64,000 nucleotides of DNA from Dromiciops gliroides. Its lineage: Eukaryota; Chordata; Mammalia; Microbiotheria; Microbiotheriidae. Under the pieces are notes generated by a model that saw only the letters and a list, made by a program, of their open reading frames with translations, was not told the DNA's origin and did no database searches. Where the stretch lies: positions 31,252,814 through 31,316,813 of the forward strand of contig NC_057863.1 in the NCBI RefSeq assembly GCF_019393635.1, given 5' to 3'. A program made the position numbers and the translations under genes. Numbering within the stretch: the stretch's first letter is position 1; every line of letters begins with the position of its first letter. This document shows, one piece after another, positions 1 to 12,424 of this stretch.

Positions 1-125
1 AGGATTGAATGAGACAGCATATGCAAAATACCTTGTTTGAACAGTGTTGTTTATTGTTGTTGTTGTTATAAGAACTTACGTCCAAAAAAGAGGAACAAAG
101 GGCCGAGTCAAACTATATCAGCCAT

Positions 126-300
126 GAGACATACTATTTTTTTTTCTTTTTTCTTTTCTTTTTTTTTTTTAAAGTGAGGCAATTGGGGTTAAGTGACTTG
201 CCCAGGGTCACACAGCTAGTAAGTGTTAAGTGTCTGAGGCTGGATCCGAACTCAGGTACTCCTGACTCCAGGGCCGGTGCTCTATCCGAGACATACTATT
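126..300 (-). mobile_element. WSINE1-type SINE, 5'-truncated
   Basis: Reverse orientation: T-rich tail, then TTAAGTGACTTGCCCAGGG through to CTCTATCC; the head is missing. A 13-bp duplication GAGACATACTATT flanks it at 126-138 and 288-300. Confidence 0.92.
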
Positions 301-1600
301 AATGTCTCTTCTGGATGTTAATTCAGGGAAAGGAAACACTGGATGATGAAAATGTGCTGATTCAGTCAATAGATCCACAGAAAATTCATTGAGCACCTAC
401 TATGTGCTAGGCATTGCTTGCCCTTACCAAATAATAATTATAACAATAGCTAGCATCTGTATGATGCCTTAAGGTTTGATAACCGCAGTATGTACATTAT
501 CTCATTTGACCCTTCACAAATGTCATCATAGCTACATTAAAACAAGAAGGTGGGCTGCTGATAATTTCATGCCATTTACATCATGGAGCCTTTTATTAAG
601 AATGGTTAAGCAAACCCCTGGAATACACTAGATAAGCAAGAACTAAAAGTAAATTTTTGTATCTTTTTAATAGGCCCAGCAATATAAACTACTGTAGAGA
701 CTTGTTATTTCACAAGAACTGCTAGGAAAACTCAGAAACTACTTGGTAAAAAACAAAACAAAACAAAAAAAGTTTAGATCAGCATCTTACAGCTTCTATT
801 TCAACAAAATCCCAAATGGATAATAGAGCTCATTAAAAACTCACATCAAAAAAAGCTAAACATGTTTATAACTATCTAATTGATACTTTAAAAATATTTT
901 TCTCCTTAGTATGTAAGCTCCTTGAGAGCTGGCACTGTTTTTTCCTCTTTTTTATCCCAGCACTTAGTAAGTGCTTAATAAATATGTATACTGGTTTTTC
1001 TGGTTCTGCTTTCCATATTTCTCTGTATTTTTTCAACTTGGTCCTTCTTAATTGTGTTATTTATCCATATGCCACAGGATGTGATATGTTCTTTAGAATC
1101 TCAAGTGACTTACTTTTGATACTTTGGGGGAACCAGGATTTCATCAGCCTGAGAGAGTGTACTCCCTCCTAAACCTCTCACTATGTGTTTGGATTCTCAT
1201 CCATGTCCACGACAGCATGGAATGCATGCCTTTTGAGTCAGAAAGGCCTGGACTCAGATCCTTCCTCAGACACTTTCTAGTTTTGCAGATCTCAAGCTCT
1301 CTGAGGCTCAGGCAGCTCTAGAAAACAAGTTTTACAGGTGGAGGGAGTTCCCACGCCAAGAAAATCACAGATCCTTGAGCTACTAATGCATAGAGAATCT
1401 TCTAGGGATGGAGCAATGAATGAGGTAAGTAACTGAGAAATAAGATAGCCTGGTTAAGTACTGAGATGAAGACAGGTGTCTGTGGCCACACTAGATTGGG
1501 GTCCTCTGTGGCTCCATTTATTTAATTTTAAACAGGAGATTAGTGAACTACAGAGTGTCTAAGTGAAAGCAGTCAGGGTGGTGAAGGCCTTAACTTCATG
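301..1600. other. Intergenic; MIR/L2 scraps only
   Basis: An L2 tail (GAGCACCTACTATGTGCTAG) is at 390-410 and an L2/MIR end at about 440-560. The rest is AT-rich with no coding signal. Confidence 0.5.
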
Positions 1601-1602
1601 CC

Positions 1603-1751
1603 AAAAGTGGATCAACTAGGGGCAGCTAGGTGGCACAGTGGAAAAGCTTCCAGCCATGACACTTACTAGCTGTGTGACCCTGGGCAAGTCACTTAACCCC
1701 TGTTGCCCTGCAAAAAAAAGAAAAAACAACAAACAAAAGTGGATCAACTAG
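1603..1751 (+). mobile_element. WSINE1-type SINE with internal deletion
   Basis: GGGGCAGCTAGGTGG head and GGGCAAGTCACTTAACCCC body with the middle missing. Perfect 17-bp duplication AAAAGTGGATCAACTAG at 1603-1619 and 1735-1751. Confidence 0.93.
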
Positions 1752-2185
1752 AAGAACTGGGAGTGTTAAGCCTAGAGAAGACTTAGTTGGGGCACAATGA
1801 TAGCTGTCATCAAGTATTGGAAAGGCTAACTTATGGAGGAGGGGGTAGCTTATTCTAATTATGAACACATGCTCAGCCCCATCAGCCCTGTTAACCATTG
1901 TCATCTTGTTTCTCCCAAGATCGTGGCATCACTGTGACTCCCAGTCATCACTGGGAAAATATTGGTGGTAAAACGACAGGCTTTTGTTATAGTGAATGGC
2001 TTGGCACCACTGAAAACACATCTAGTTGGTGGCAGATCTGGGACCCAAACTTGGCAATCACACTGCTCCATATTGTCTGTGTGACCTTGGTCAAATCACT
2101 TTACCACTTTGGGCAATGGGTGTGGAGGTGGTAGGACTAGATGACCTCTAAGGTTCCAGTCAGTTCCAAATCTATGGTCCTTTGA
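1745..2185. repeat. L3/CR1-like scrap and MIR
   Basis: 1745-1865 resembles an L3/CR1 end (AAGCCTAGAGAAGACTTAGT). 2040-2185 is MIR-like (GTGTGACCTTGGTCAAATCA, ACTAGATGACCTCTAAGGTT). The 78-codon frame across it is repeat-derived. Confidence 0.55.
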
Positions 2186-2321
2186 AACTCTATTATCTTC
2201 CTTAGCTAATAAGTCAATGGTCATTTGTTAAAGACTCGCAATGTACCAGACACTGTGCAAAGTGGGGAGGGTAGAAAGAAAATGGGTGGGGAGGGGGAAA
2301 GGACATCAAAACAGCAGGACA

Positions 2322-2480
2322 GGGGCAGCTAGGTGGCAGTGGATAGAGCACTGGCCCTGGATTCAGGAGAACCTGAGTTCAAATCCGGCCTCAGATACTC
2401 GATACTTGCTAGCTGTGTGACCCTGAGCAAGTCACTTAACCCTCATTGCCCTGCAAAAAAACACCACCCCAAAACCCAAA
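2322..2480 (+). mobile_element. WSINE1-type SINE
   Basis: Near-full-length copy from GGGGCAGCTAGGTGG to an A/C-rich tail. Confidence 0.92.
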
Positions 2481-2589
2481 AAACCACCAGGACACTGGCT
2501 TACCTGCTCTGAACCATACAATAAGATCTGATGGAAAAAGTTAAAATTAGGAGGGAAGGCCCTGATCCCTCATTCCTGTTCTCTAGTCT

Positions 2590-2757
2590 AGGGCTTCTTA
2601 AACTTTTTCCACTCACAACCCCTTTTCAACTGAGCAATTTTAACACACCTCCGGGTATGTAGGTATATCAAATAGGCATACAAATCAAAAATTTACTGTC
2701 AAATTTCGGGTGACTCCTCATGACCCCATATGGGGTCACCCAATTTAAGAAGCTTTG
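2590..2757 (+). mobile_element. hAT/Charlie-like MITE
   Basis: Ends form inverted repeats around GGGCTTCTTAAA and TTTAAGAAGCTTTG. Inside is a perfect 18-bp palindrome TGACCCCATATGGGGTCA at 2721-2738. The ends resemble MER5/Charlie-type non-autonomous hAT elements. Confidence 0.65.
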
Positions 2758-3002
2758 CTTTATACCACAGAGAGCTAGAGGTAGAAGGCTCTTAGTAGTC
2801 ATTTAAGCCAATCTCCTCATTTGATAAACAAACAAACTGAGACTTGAGAGGCCACAGAATCACAGAGTGACAGGCTGAGAGGTAAAAGGCACCTGGGAGG
2901 TCATCTGGCTCCCTTTTACATAGGATAAAGCTGAGATCTAAAGAGGGGAAAGTGGTTTATTTAAGATCAGGGGATGTGGCAGAGCCAGGCCTCGACTGCC
3001 CA

Positions 3003-3174
3003 TTTTCTTTTTTATTTTCTTTTCTTTTTTTTTTTTAGTGAGGCAATGGGGGTTAAGTGACTTGCCCAGGGTCACACAGCTAGTAAGTATTAAGTGTCTG
3101 AGGCCAGATTTGAACTCAGGTACTCCTGACTCCAGGGCCAGTGCTCTATCCACTGCGCCACCTAGCTGCCCCCC
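3003..3174 (-). mobile_element. WSINE1-type SINE
   Basis: Full-length reverse copy ending ACCTAGCTGCCCC, with a T-rich tail at its left edge. Confidence 0.92.
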
Positions 3175-3389
3175 AGAATGCTTCTTAAAAATTCATAGTT
3201 GAAGGAAATTAGACATTTCTGTTAGAGATGAGTGAAAATTGAGATGTGTTTTCCCCCATCCAAGTTCCCACTCCTGAAATCAATCCACAGACTCCTGGGG
3301 TGGGGAGTACAGCCTGAATAGTTAGAGCCCCTGAAAGTGGGTTAAGGGAATAAATATTTTGCTCCCAATATACAAATAAATGCTCTTGA

Positions 3390-3763
3390 AAACTAAAGAC
3401 AAAGCCTGTGTGTTTTACTTAAATACAATAGAACATTGACATGACCTGCTACAAAGTTAAGTAAGCAGAGCCAGGAAAACAATATACACAATAATTATAA
3501 TCATGTAAATGGAAAGAACAACCACAAAACAATTGAAACTGAAAGTTTCAAACTTACAAAGAACAAACCCGGCCTGAGAAACAGAGATGAAAAGAAACCT
3601 CCTTTACCTCCCCTCCTTTTTCTGAAGGAGGAGTGGGGGTGGGGATGGGGGTGGGGGTACAAGGTTAGGGAACATTTCATATACTGTTGGACTTTTTTTG
3701 ATGTATTAATTGATTTTGCTCGATTTTTTTTCTGTTCTTCCATTTAAAAATTCTGTGTTATAA
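3390..3763 (+). mobile_element. L1 3' end (marsupial type)
   Basis: Sense-oriented text such as AGAGCCAGGAAAACAATATA and GTACAAGGTTAGGGAACATT matches the end of ORF2 and the 3' UTR of marsupial L1. It is followed by simple repeats. Confidence 0.65.
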
Positions 3764-4035
3764 GGAAGGGCTCTCTGGAAGGGAGGGAGGCAGGAAAGAA
3801 AGAAGGAAGGAATGGAAGAAGGGAGGAAGGGAGGAAGATAGGGAGGGAGAGAGGAAGGAATGGAAGGAAGGAAGGAAGGAAGGAGGGTAGAAAGCAGGGA
3901 AGGAAGGAAGGAAAAAAAGGAAGGAAGGAAAGGATACTAAGTAGATGAAAAATACCAATAAATTCTATTTTAAAATATGTGTGTATATATACATATATGT
4001 GTATATATACATACATAAATATATAAATAAAATGG
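3764..4035. repeat. (GGAA)n purine tract followed by (TATG/TATACA)n
   Basis: GGAA/GGGA-type repeats at about 3764-3932, then an alternating TA/TG/CA stretch at about 3977-4030. It follows an L1 3' end, so it probably grew from the L1 tail. Confidence 0.9.
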
Positions 4036-4924
4036 AACAAGTTGTTAGAATAAGTAAATCTGAGAATAAGGGGAAATACTAGTTATGCTGAGACTCTGAA
4101 TGTTCTGTTCTATAGTTATTTCCTAGACTCCTCGAAATGGGGAATTAGCAACTTTCTAAAGACGATTAATAAATATACTCATTATATATTATAAATAAGC
4201 ATGTTTTTGTAAATGATGATGTCAATCCATTCCTTTTAACAGTTGAAATGGTTGTCCAAAGCCCACCAGAGATAGTGCTTCTTATATTTTACATAAGTTT
4301 TGATGTAATTACAATTCAGTGATTCATGGTGGTTGCTTACTTATTTGTGTACATAGAAGTCACTGATCCTCAGTTTTTGTGAAAATTTTAAAAAACCCAA
4401 CATGGTCATGAATTTACAACGGGAAGGAGGCCTTAGTCCAGTGGTCTAATTTTTCATGAGAAAACTAAGGCATAGAGAGATTGAATGATTTGCCCAGGAT
4501 CACAGAGGTGACTACCTCTGTCTGTGGCTGAGCCAGCAGACCTTGTGTCCAGGGTCACAAGTTGAGTTAGTGGCAAGCCTGGAACAAGAATTCGGGTCGT
4601 CTGGCTCTGAGTTCAATGCAAATTATGCTGTATCCAAATGGACTTCTGGTCATGTTGTCTGGAGACATTTGAAATCAAGACAGCTAATTTGCACCACATT
4701 GAAACACATGAGATATGAAAGAAAAGGCAAGGGAAGGATGATAGACGTTTTGCAGCCACTGGGGAAAGTGCACTAATTAGGTTAGCTCTTTGATTATTTT
4801 TATAAATGGAAAGACTTGGGCTCTGAGCAATAGTCAAGTTGATAACAATAGCCAAGTTGCAGAAGCAGGTGCCTTTAGTTGGAATTGCCCAGTAGAACCA
4901 AATTATGATTTTATGGCACAAGGT

Positions 4925-5015
4925 CAGTTAGTCAAGAAGTATTTATTAGGCATCTTCTGTATAATCAGACACTGTGCTAAGTATTGGGGACACCAAGAAA
5001 GGCAAAAGACATGGA
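4925..5015 (-). mobile_element. L2 3' tail
   Basis: AGTATTTATTAGGCATCTTC and CAGACACTGTGCTAAGTATT match the reverse of the L2 3' tail. Confidence 0.65.
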
Positions 5016-5109
5016 GCTCATAATCCATGGGAAAGGTGGCTGAGGACATAAAATCCTCCCAAACAATTCCCTGGGCTCACAACTAGGTGTTATGCTTGAC
5101 TGCCTACTC

Positions 5110-5327
5110 TTGTTGTTTGTTATTGTTCAGTTGGGTATGATTCTTCATGACCCTTTGGTATGGGTTGTTGTTGCTGCTGCTGTTGTTGGCAAGGATATTG
5201 GAGTCTCCAGTGGACTAAGGTAAACAGAGGTTAAGTGACAGCTAGTGAATGTCTGAGGCTGGATTTGAACTCAGACTTTCCTGATTCCAAGCCCAGTGCT
5301 CTATCCACTAAGCCACCTAGCTGTCCT
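5110..5327 (-). mobile_element. MAR1-like composite SINE (old)
   Basis: Left part resembles the RTE/BovB-like sequence GATTCTTCATGACCCTTTGG. Right part is a tRNA/MIR-like body ending CCACCTAGCTGTCC. Same layout as 22530-22786 on the other strand. The family name is tentative. Confidence 0.6.
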
Positions 5328-5440
5328 TATCCCCAACACATTCAATTTGTTGTCAAATCTTGTCCTTTCCACCTTTACAACATCTCTTGTGTTCATCCTC
5401 TTCTCTCTGCTCACAGTGCTACTGCCCTCTTTTGGGTCAA
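5328..5440 (+). mobile_element. L2 ORF2 fragment
   Basis: CAATTTGTTGTCAAATCTTG, then CCACCTTTACAACATCTCTT, matches the L2 ORF2 region after the RT catalytic motif. Confidence 0.65.
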
Positions 5441-5539
5441 GTTATGCAAATATACAGGAGCAAATCAACACAGTAACCCAGTGTTTGATAAACCCAAATA
5501 CTCTAGCTATCAGAGCAAGAATCCACTAATTCATTAACA

Positions 5540-6830
5540 AAAACTGTTGGGAAAATTATAGACTAGTATGATAGAAACTAGGTATAGACCATCAACTTAC
5601 ATCATATACCAAGAAAAGCTCCAAGTGGGTACATGATTTAGACAAAAGGGGTGGCACAATAAGCAAATAAGAGGTGCATGGAAGAAATTACCTATCAGTT
5701 TTATGGATTGGGGAAGAGTTCATGACCAAATAAGAGCTAGAGAGGTTCACTGGAAACTAAATACACAATTTTGATCACATAAATTTTAAAAGGTTCTGCA
5801 CAAACAAAACCAATGCAGCTAAAATTAGAAGAGAAGCAGGAAATTGGGGGGACATTTTGTGCAGCAAGTTTATCTGATAAAAGTATGCTTTCTAAGATAT
5901 AAATGGAATTGAATCAAATTTATAAGAATAAGAGCCATTTACCAACTGACAAATGATTGAAGGATATAAATAGGTAGTTTTCAGAGGAAGAGATCTAAAC
6001 TATCTTTCTTTTTTTTTTGTGAGGCAATTGGGGTTAAGTTACTTGCCCAAGGTCACACAGCTAGTAAGTGTTAAGTGTCTGAGGCCGGATTTGAACTCAG
6101 GTACTCCTGAATCCAGAGCCAGTGCTCTATCCACTGTGCCATCTAGCTGCCCCAGAGATCTAAACTATCAATGGTCATATGAAAAATCCTCCAAATCACT
6201 ATTATAGAAATGTAAATCAAAACAGTCCTGAGGTACTACCTCACATCCATCTGATAGGCAAAGTTGACAGAAAAGGAAAATGACAAATGCCAGAAGAGTT
6301 TGGGGAAAACAAGTATATTAATGTTCTGTATTGGTGGTGCAGTAAAATGGTCCAGCCAATCTGGAAAGCAATTTGGAACTCCTAAACTGTACTCATCCTT
6401 TGATCCAGTAATACTGCTCCTAGGTCTATACCTCAAAGAGGTCAAAGATAAAGGAAAAGGACCTGGACGTTCACAAACAATTAAGCTGCTTTTTGTGGTA
6501 CCAAAGAAATGGAACCTTGGGAGGGTACAATTTGTGGTATAGGAGTGTGATGGAAAACTACTGTGCTATAAGAAATGATGAAGGAGATGGTTTCAGGGAC
6601 ACCTGGGAAGACTTCTCTGGACTGATACAAAGTGAAATGAGCAGAACTAGGAGAACAATTTATATAATAACTACAATATTATAAAGACAAACAAATTTAA
6701 AAGACTCAGGAACTTTAATCAACCCAATGACTAACTACAATTCCAGAGGACTCATGATGAAACACGCTACCTACCTCCTGAAAGAGAGATAATGGGCATG
6801 GCCAATGCAGAAATTTGTTTTACTTAACTA
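5540..6830 (+). mobile_element. L1 ORF2 3' part plus 3' UTR (SINE inserted)
   Basis: Degenerate L1: CATTTACCAACTGACAAATG, GAAATGTAAATCAAAACAGT, CAATTTGGAACTCC and GTGCTATAAGAAATGATGAA occur in the order expected for the C-terminal end of ORF2 and the 3' UTR. Broken by stops; not functional. The SINE at 6005-6153 interrupts it. Confidence 0.85.
5989..6169 (-). mobile_element. WSINE1-type SINE nested in an L1
   Basis: Reverse copy with a 16-bp perfect duplication AGAGATCTAAACTATC at 5989-6004 and 6154-6169. L1 sequence continues on both sides. Confidence 0.94.
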
Positions 6831-6841
6831 CACACAAAAAA

Positions 6842-7165
6842 AAGACTATTGCAATAGTTCAAGTGAAAAAGGGCAAGTGGCCCAATACAGGGTGGTGGTC
6901 CAGTGAGCAGAGAGAAGAGGATAAAAATGAGAGATGTTGTGAAGGTAGAAATGATAAGATTTGACAACAAATTGACTATGTACATCCTGTGTTAATTCAC
7001 GATTCTTCACGAAATACATTCCTCTTCCCTGAAACATTCTTTTAATTGGTCTTCATGCCTCAAGTCTTTCACCACTCCAATTCATCTTCCACTCAGTTGC
7101 TCCGAATAGATTCTTCCCCTTATCCCCAGACTGAGACTGCTGTTCATGCTACAAGTATTTAGGCA
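6842..7165. mobile_element. Two L2 fragments in opposite orientation
   Basis: 6842-6985 is antisense (GACTATTGCAATAGTTCAAG, GAGATGTTGTGAAGGTAGAA). 7035-7165 is sense (CATGCCTCAAGTCTTTCACC). They join through a short unclear stretch. Confidence 0.6.
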
Positions 7166-7204
7166 GGTACACTATTAATTCTGCAAGCACACATCACACA
7201 TAAT

Positions 7205-7445
7205 AGAGAAGCAACATAGTAGAGTAGTTGGAGCATTGGACTTAAAGTCAAAATGCCCTGGGTTTGAATCTTGCCTCAGACATATACCAGCTGTGTGACC
7301 CTAGTTAAGTAATTTCCTCAACTGTAAAATGAGGCTCAAAATAGTATCTACCTCAAAGGCTTGTGAGGATCAAATTAGATGTTTGTAAAGCAGTTATCAC
7401 AGTGCCTGGCACACGGTATGCACCTGATAAATGGTGATTCCATTC
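7205..7445 (+). repeat. MIR
   Basis: AGCTGTGTGACCCTAGTTAA, AACTGTAAAATGAGGCTCAA and CACAGTGCCTGGCACACGGT follow MIR order. Confidence 0.75.
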
Positions 7446-7759
7446 CATTTTCAGAAAGAACATGGGATAAATACCAAAGGACAATAAAGGAATGAAGCTT
7501 CCTCCTTAGTTGTGAGTTCTCTGACAAGGCTAGCAACCTTACAGTTATCTGGTAGCCATTGGTGAGATGTCTCAGACATGGCTCAGAAGCATATGCTAAG
7601 TCCTTAACAACTACCTAATCACAAGTTGAAGGTTAGACAGTAATGGCATGTTGAAGGCTACCCTTTAATGTCTGATCTATCCCTGAAACAAAGAGTGAGC
7701 AAACAGCGAGCTCTCTGCTAAGTTTCAGGATGCTACAGAACATGGTGACAACCTCCAAA

Positions 7760-7885
7760 CAAGTAATCAATCAAGTATTTTCTATACCCCTGCTATAGGC
7801 TAGGCACTATAATGGGCACTGGGGAATTCAAATATAAAGAATGAAATAATCTCTACTTGCAAAGAGATTCAAAAGGAAAGAGAAG
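7760..7885 (-). mobile_element. L2 3' tail
   Basis: GCTATAGGCTAGGCACTATA and GGGCACTGGGGAATTCAAAT match the antisense L2 tail. Confidence 0.65.
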
Positions 7886-7984
7886 GCTAGCACATCAAGT
7901 CTTCTGAGCTTAAAGGACAAGCTTGAAGCTCATGCTCACACCTCTATAGGTGAACAAATACTCTGTCTGTTCAAGAAGAGCAAG

Positions 7985-8450
7985 ATCCAGACATTTCCTA
8001 ATCATAGAGTCTCAGAGGTAAAAGGAACCTGCTGTCCAGCCCAACCTGTAACTCTCCTAGAAGCCCCTCTAAGTCATCCCTTCCAGCCTCTGCTAAAAGA
8101 CCCCTCAAGAGGGGCAGCTAGGTGTCACAGTGGACAAAGCACCAGCCCTGGATTTAGGAGGACCTGAGTTCAAATCTGACCTTAGACGCTTGACACTTAC
8201 TAGCTGTGTGACCTTGGGCAAGTCACTTAACCCTCATTGCCCTGCAATATAAACAAACAAACAAACAAATAAATAAATAAATAGGCCCCTCAAGAGGGGG
8301 AGCCCAGCACCTCTGGTAGTTCATTCTGATTATGGAAAGCTTTCATTATTACGAGGTTTACCCTTAAATCAAGCCTAAATTTACCACTTCCACTGGTCGC
8401 TCCTAGTTTTGCTATCTGGGGCTGAGAAGAAGCACAAGGCCATTCTCTCT
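7985..8450 (-). repeat. L3/CR1-like fragment split by a SINE
   Basis: CCAGCCTCTGCTAAAAGACC before the SINE and GAGCCCAGCACCTCTGGTAG plus CGCTCCTAGTTTTGCTATCT after it read as one element. Family name tentative. Confidence 0.55.
8101..8299 (+). mobile_element. WSINE1-type SINE nested in an L3/CR1-like repeat
   Basis: Near-full copy with a (CAAA/TAAA)n tail. Duplication CCCCTCAAGAGGGG at 8101-8114 and 8286-8299, its last Gs shared with the SINE head. Confidence 0.93.
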
Positions 8451-10465
8451 TCGAAGCAACTGTCCTTAGGACACATGAGGTAGCTTAGGAAGTGAGCCCT
8501 TGGCATTATTAATTATCTGTCCTGTATTGGAATGCCCCCACTCAAATACTGTGAGAATCCTCAGCAAGAAAACGACAAAACACGGACTTCAACAACTGGA
8601 GAAGAAAATGTCAATACAGCTTATTGATCAGAATTAGATGAATCACTTTAAATGTCATAGATATAGGCCTGGCTGAGTATAACTGAGTCGAAGGGTCCCT
8701 GAGCTTTGGTAAATGTTTGTGTTTAATTCCAAAGTATTGTCTTTCATAAAGCAGCGCCTAGTAGAATGCTCTGTACACAGGAGATGCTTAATAAATGTTG
8801 TTGTTTATTAAATTTTTGGCAGCCCTGGAACTATACTCACCTAACTGCTAAGTATCTCTCCTTCATATGGACACCTATGGCCCAGTCCCAATTAATGCAA
8901 ATAATGAATCCCTTGAAGTGGTACCATGTATTCTAATTCTTACTATTCAAATCTATAATTATGTAAATATAGTCGTTGGTTCCAGGTTAATGGAAATAGA
9001 CAGCAGATAACTTATTCCCTCCCACCCCCATCCCAATACCCCTTTCAGTTCTGGAACCATAATCAAAACAGTTCCACCTTTCCTACTAGAAAAAAAAAAA
9101 GTTATTCTATTTCTCTGTGGCTACACTTCCCAGCCATCCCTATAACTTACCAAAACAAAACTTCTCTCCATGATCAATGCTCTTCTTTATGTTTTGTTTT
9201 CCCCATATTTGGGTTTGAAGTAACTTGAGGGTTGGCATTGCCTTTCTTCTACAATTGTATACCCAAGGCTTTGCACAGTGTTTGGCATATTGGAAGCATT
9301 AAAAGCTTTTCAGTGTTATGCATTCATTCATTCATATGAGCTTTAAGATTTCCAAAGCACTTTCCTCACAACCACCCTGTGAAGTAAGTAGTACCCCTAT
9401 TTCACAGATGAGAAATCCAGACTTAAATACAAGCTAAAGTGTGAACAAAATGGAGAAAAGGAAAAGCAATAAAGGAAACTTTGAAAATGTCTTGGACTCC
9501 AGAGCTGGAAATTTTCTGTGGAGCCTTTGGTCCGTCCAACAGTCAATGAGCTGGTGAGCCTTCTGGCACTGTAGCAGTTGAGAGATACGCATCCTCAAGA
9601 TTTTAGCTTTAGATCGGAGAAAGGTCTTTAGAGGCCAGATAGTTTAACCTCCTTATTTAAGAGATGAGTAAACTGAAGCCTAGACCCGTGGGGAAGTGAC
9701 TTGACCAGGCTCACAAAGCTAGTCAGTGTCTGTGGCTGGTTTTGAGCCCAAGCCTTCCTGATTTCTTGACTCTTACTCTCTCAGTTACTGTGAATATTAT
9801 CGTTGTTCCCCATACCTGAAATGAATATATGAATATTAGATTTAAAAACAAGCAGACTCCCTAAATTCAGATGTAAGTGGACTAATATTTGGGGCTGTAA
9901 AGAACTTTTCCACTGTCTTGGTACTGTTTTCCTTGAATACCTCTAACCAACTCTGCCACCTTCCTTCCCTCTAATTTTAGAATCCTCCTTAAAACACTTT
10001 CAACAGTCAGCCCCTAAAGCCTAGAGAAGACCCTGGGCCCTCAATATCCCTCTTGCCATATGGATTTAGAAAACCACAAATTAACATTATGTTGTACTAT
10101 ATTTTTATTTATTTTGTTATACATTTCTCAATTATATGTTTAGTTTTTTGGAGGAATGAGAATAAGGCATGAATGACACATACATTTTTGGACATGCCAA
10201 TGTGAGAAGCTATTTTGTTTGATTCTCCATGGTTTTTTTTTTTCTTTTAAATGGGGATGGAGTTGGGGGGGGAGAAAAAAATTGCCCATTAAGTGAACAA
10301 ATCAAATCAAATGAAAAAAAATCAAATAACAGTAAAAAAAAATCACCCCTTCTTCTTTAAGCCTCAGTTTCATCATCTATAAAATGGAAATAACATGTTA
10401 ATGGTTTCAGATCATAGCACCTAGAACAGTGCCTTGTAATAGTGTTTCATCAAAGTTGACCAATT
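8450..10465. other. Intergenic, no gene; MIR at 9600-9760
   Basis: Antisense MIR text (GAAGTGACTTGACCAGGCTC) at 9600-9760 and small L2/MIR tails near 8740-8800 and 9350-9420. Otherwise unassigned AT-rich DNA. Confidence 0.5.
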
Positions 10466-11518
10466 TGAACTATTTTCAATCAATCAATTTATTAAATGCC
10501 TATGGTGTGCTAGGCACTGGGGATTCAGAGCTCCGGGGATGCAAAGAGAGGCAAAGGACTATCCTTGCCTTCAAGTAGCTTACAATCTAATGGGGAGACG
10601 ACATGCAGACAAATATATATGAAGCAAGCTCTAGACAATAGGAAGTAATTAATGGAGGGAAGGCACTGAAATTAAGAGAAGCTGGGAAAGACTTCCAGTA
10701 AAAAATGGGATTTTATCTAGGACTTAAAGGTAATCAGAGAACTCAGCAAGTCAGGTATGGGGAACAACCAGAGGAAATTCTTGGAGCTGAGAGCTGGAGT
10801 GTCTTCTTCATGGAAAGGCTATGAGGTCAGTGTCACTGGATCAGAATATGTGCTGGGGAGTTGGAGAAGACTGGAAAGGTAGAAAGGGGCTAGGTGATGA
10901 AGGGCATCAGTAACAGCAAAGTAGGAGTGGGGGTGATGATGATGAGTTCTGTTTTAGATATATTGCCTTTAAGATGACTGAGACATCCAGTTTGTGATGC
11001 CTGAAAGGCAGCTGGAGATGGGAGCTTGTAAGTCTGCAGAGAGCTGGAAAGGTAGATTTGAGAATCAGCAGCATAGACAGGGTCATTAAATCCATGCGAG
11101 CTGATGAAATTACCAGAAGTAGAACAGAGGTAGAAGAAAAGAGGACACAGGACAGAGCCCTGAGGACTACAATCAAAGGGCATGATATGGTGGACCATCC
11201 AACAGAGGAGACAGAGAAGAAGGAGGAGAAAAACCAAGGGAGATCGGTGTCCTGAAAACCTAGAGAAAAGAGAATCTCTATAAGAGAAGAATGAGGAAAT
11301 CAGAAGTTGTATTGTAAGGGGTTAAGGAAAGATGAGAGGAAAGACTGTGGAAGCACCTAGTGCAGATGGCTAAGGAGTTTGGCTACAAAGGGCAGAAGAC
11401 ATAGGACGACAGTTAGCAGGGACTGAAGGATCAAGTGGAAGGTTTTACAAAATGGGGGAGACGTGGACACAGTCAGTAGGAAATGAGCCAATGGATGGGG
11501 AGAGATTAAAAATAAATG

Positions 11519-11967
11519 ATACAAGAGAGTTCCAGGGGACTCATGATAGAAAAGGCTCTCCAAATCCAGAAAAAAGAAAAAAAAAACTATGGAATATGGA
11601 TGCTGATTGAACCATACTATTTCTTTTGGTTTTGGTGCTGTTGTTTTTCTATTTTGAGGTTTTTCCTTATTGCTCTGATTCTTCTCTTATAGCATGACTG
11701 ATGCAGAAATATGTTTAATGTTGTTATGTATATATATACATACATACATATATATATGTGTGTATATACATACACACACACACACATATATATATATAAA
11801 ACCTATATCAGATTGCTTGCTGTCTGGGGGAGGGGGAGAGGGAGGGGAAGGAAGGAGAAAAATTGGAAATTGGAAATCTTTTGTAAACAAATGCCGAAAG
11901 CTATCTCTACATGTAACTGGAAAAGAACAAAAAGTTTTATTTAAAAGAAAAAAATAAAAATAAATAA
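11519..11967 (+). mobile_element. L1 3' UTR insertion inside an antisense L2
   Basis: Begins near GAGTTCCAGGGGACTCATGA and ends with an A-rich AAATAAAAATAAATAAATG tail. L2 sequence stops before it and resumes after it. The flanking AATAAATG may be a short duplication. Confidence 0.8.
11725..11800. repeat. (TATA/CATA/CA)n microsatellite
   Basis: TATATA, CATACATA and CACACA runs inside the L1 3' UTR. Confidence 0.9.
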
Positions 11968-12424
11968 ATGCTAGGGTGGGGAAGCCAGGAAAGATACCCT
12001 GTTAGAGATGGGATAGAATGGGATCATTTAAACAAGTGGGTAAATCTTGCTAAAGAGCAAGGGCTTTTCATCCAGGGAGACAGGAGTGAAGAAGATGCCG
12101 TAGGAGGTATCTGAGCGATGAGAAAGAAGGAAGAGGGAACTCATGGCCAATTGCCTCCATCCTTTCTGTAAAATAGAAGACCAGGTTCTCATTTGAGAGA
12201 CTAATGAGAGAGGGTGTCATTAGAGGTTTGAGGATAGATGAGAAGGTTGGAAGAGCCACTGTGGAGTGGGACAGTTGCCTAGCAGCCAAGAGAGCCCCAG
12301 TAGAAGTTGTATAGCATACATTTGTAGTAGACAGATGGAATGGTTAAGTAATTTTCAACACCTTCCTTAAGGAAGAGGTGTAGGAACAAAGGTGATGCAC
12401 AGGTGGAAATGATACAAGGCTGAG

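Noticed and set aside
3744..4040. Phe/Leu/Pro/Ser-rich minus-strand frame
   Set aside because: It comes from the (GGAA)n tract and the TA/TG microsatellite.
10890..11237. 115-codon minus-strand frame as a cellular gene
   Set aside because: It is a decayed L2 reverse-transcriptase fragment (QGSVL, DSQIYLSS, KTELII) with the catalytic motif mutated to YAAD.
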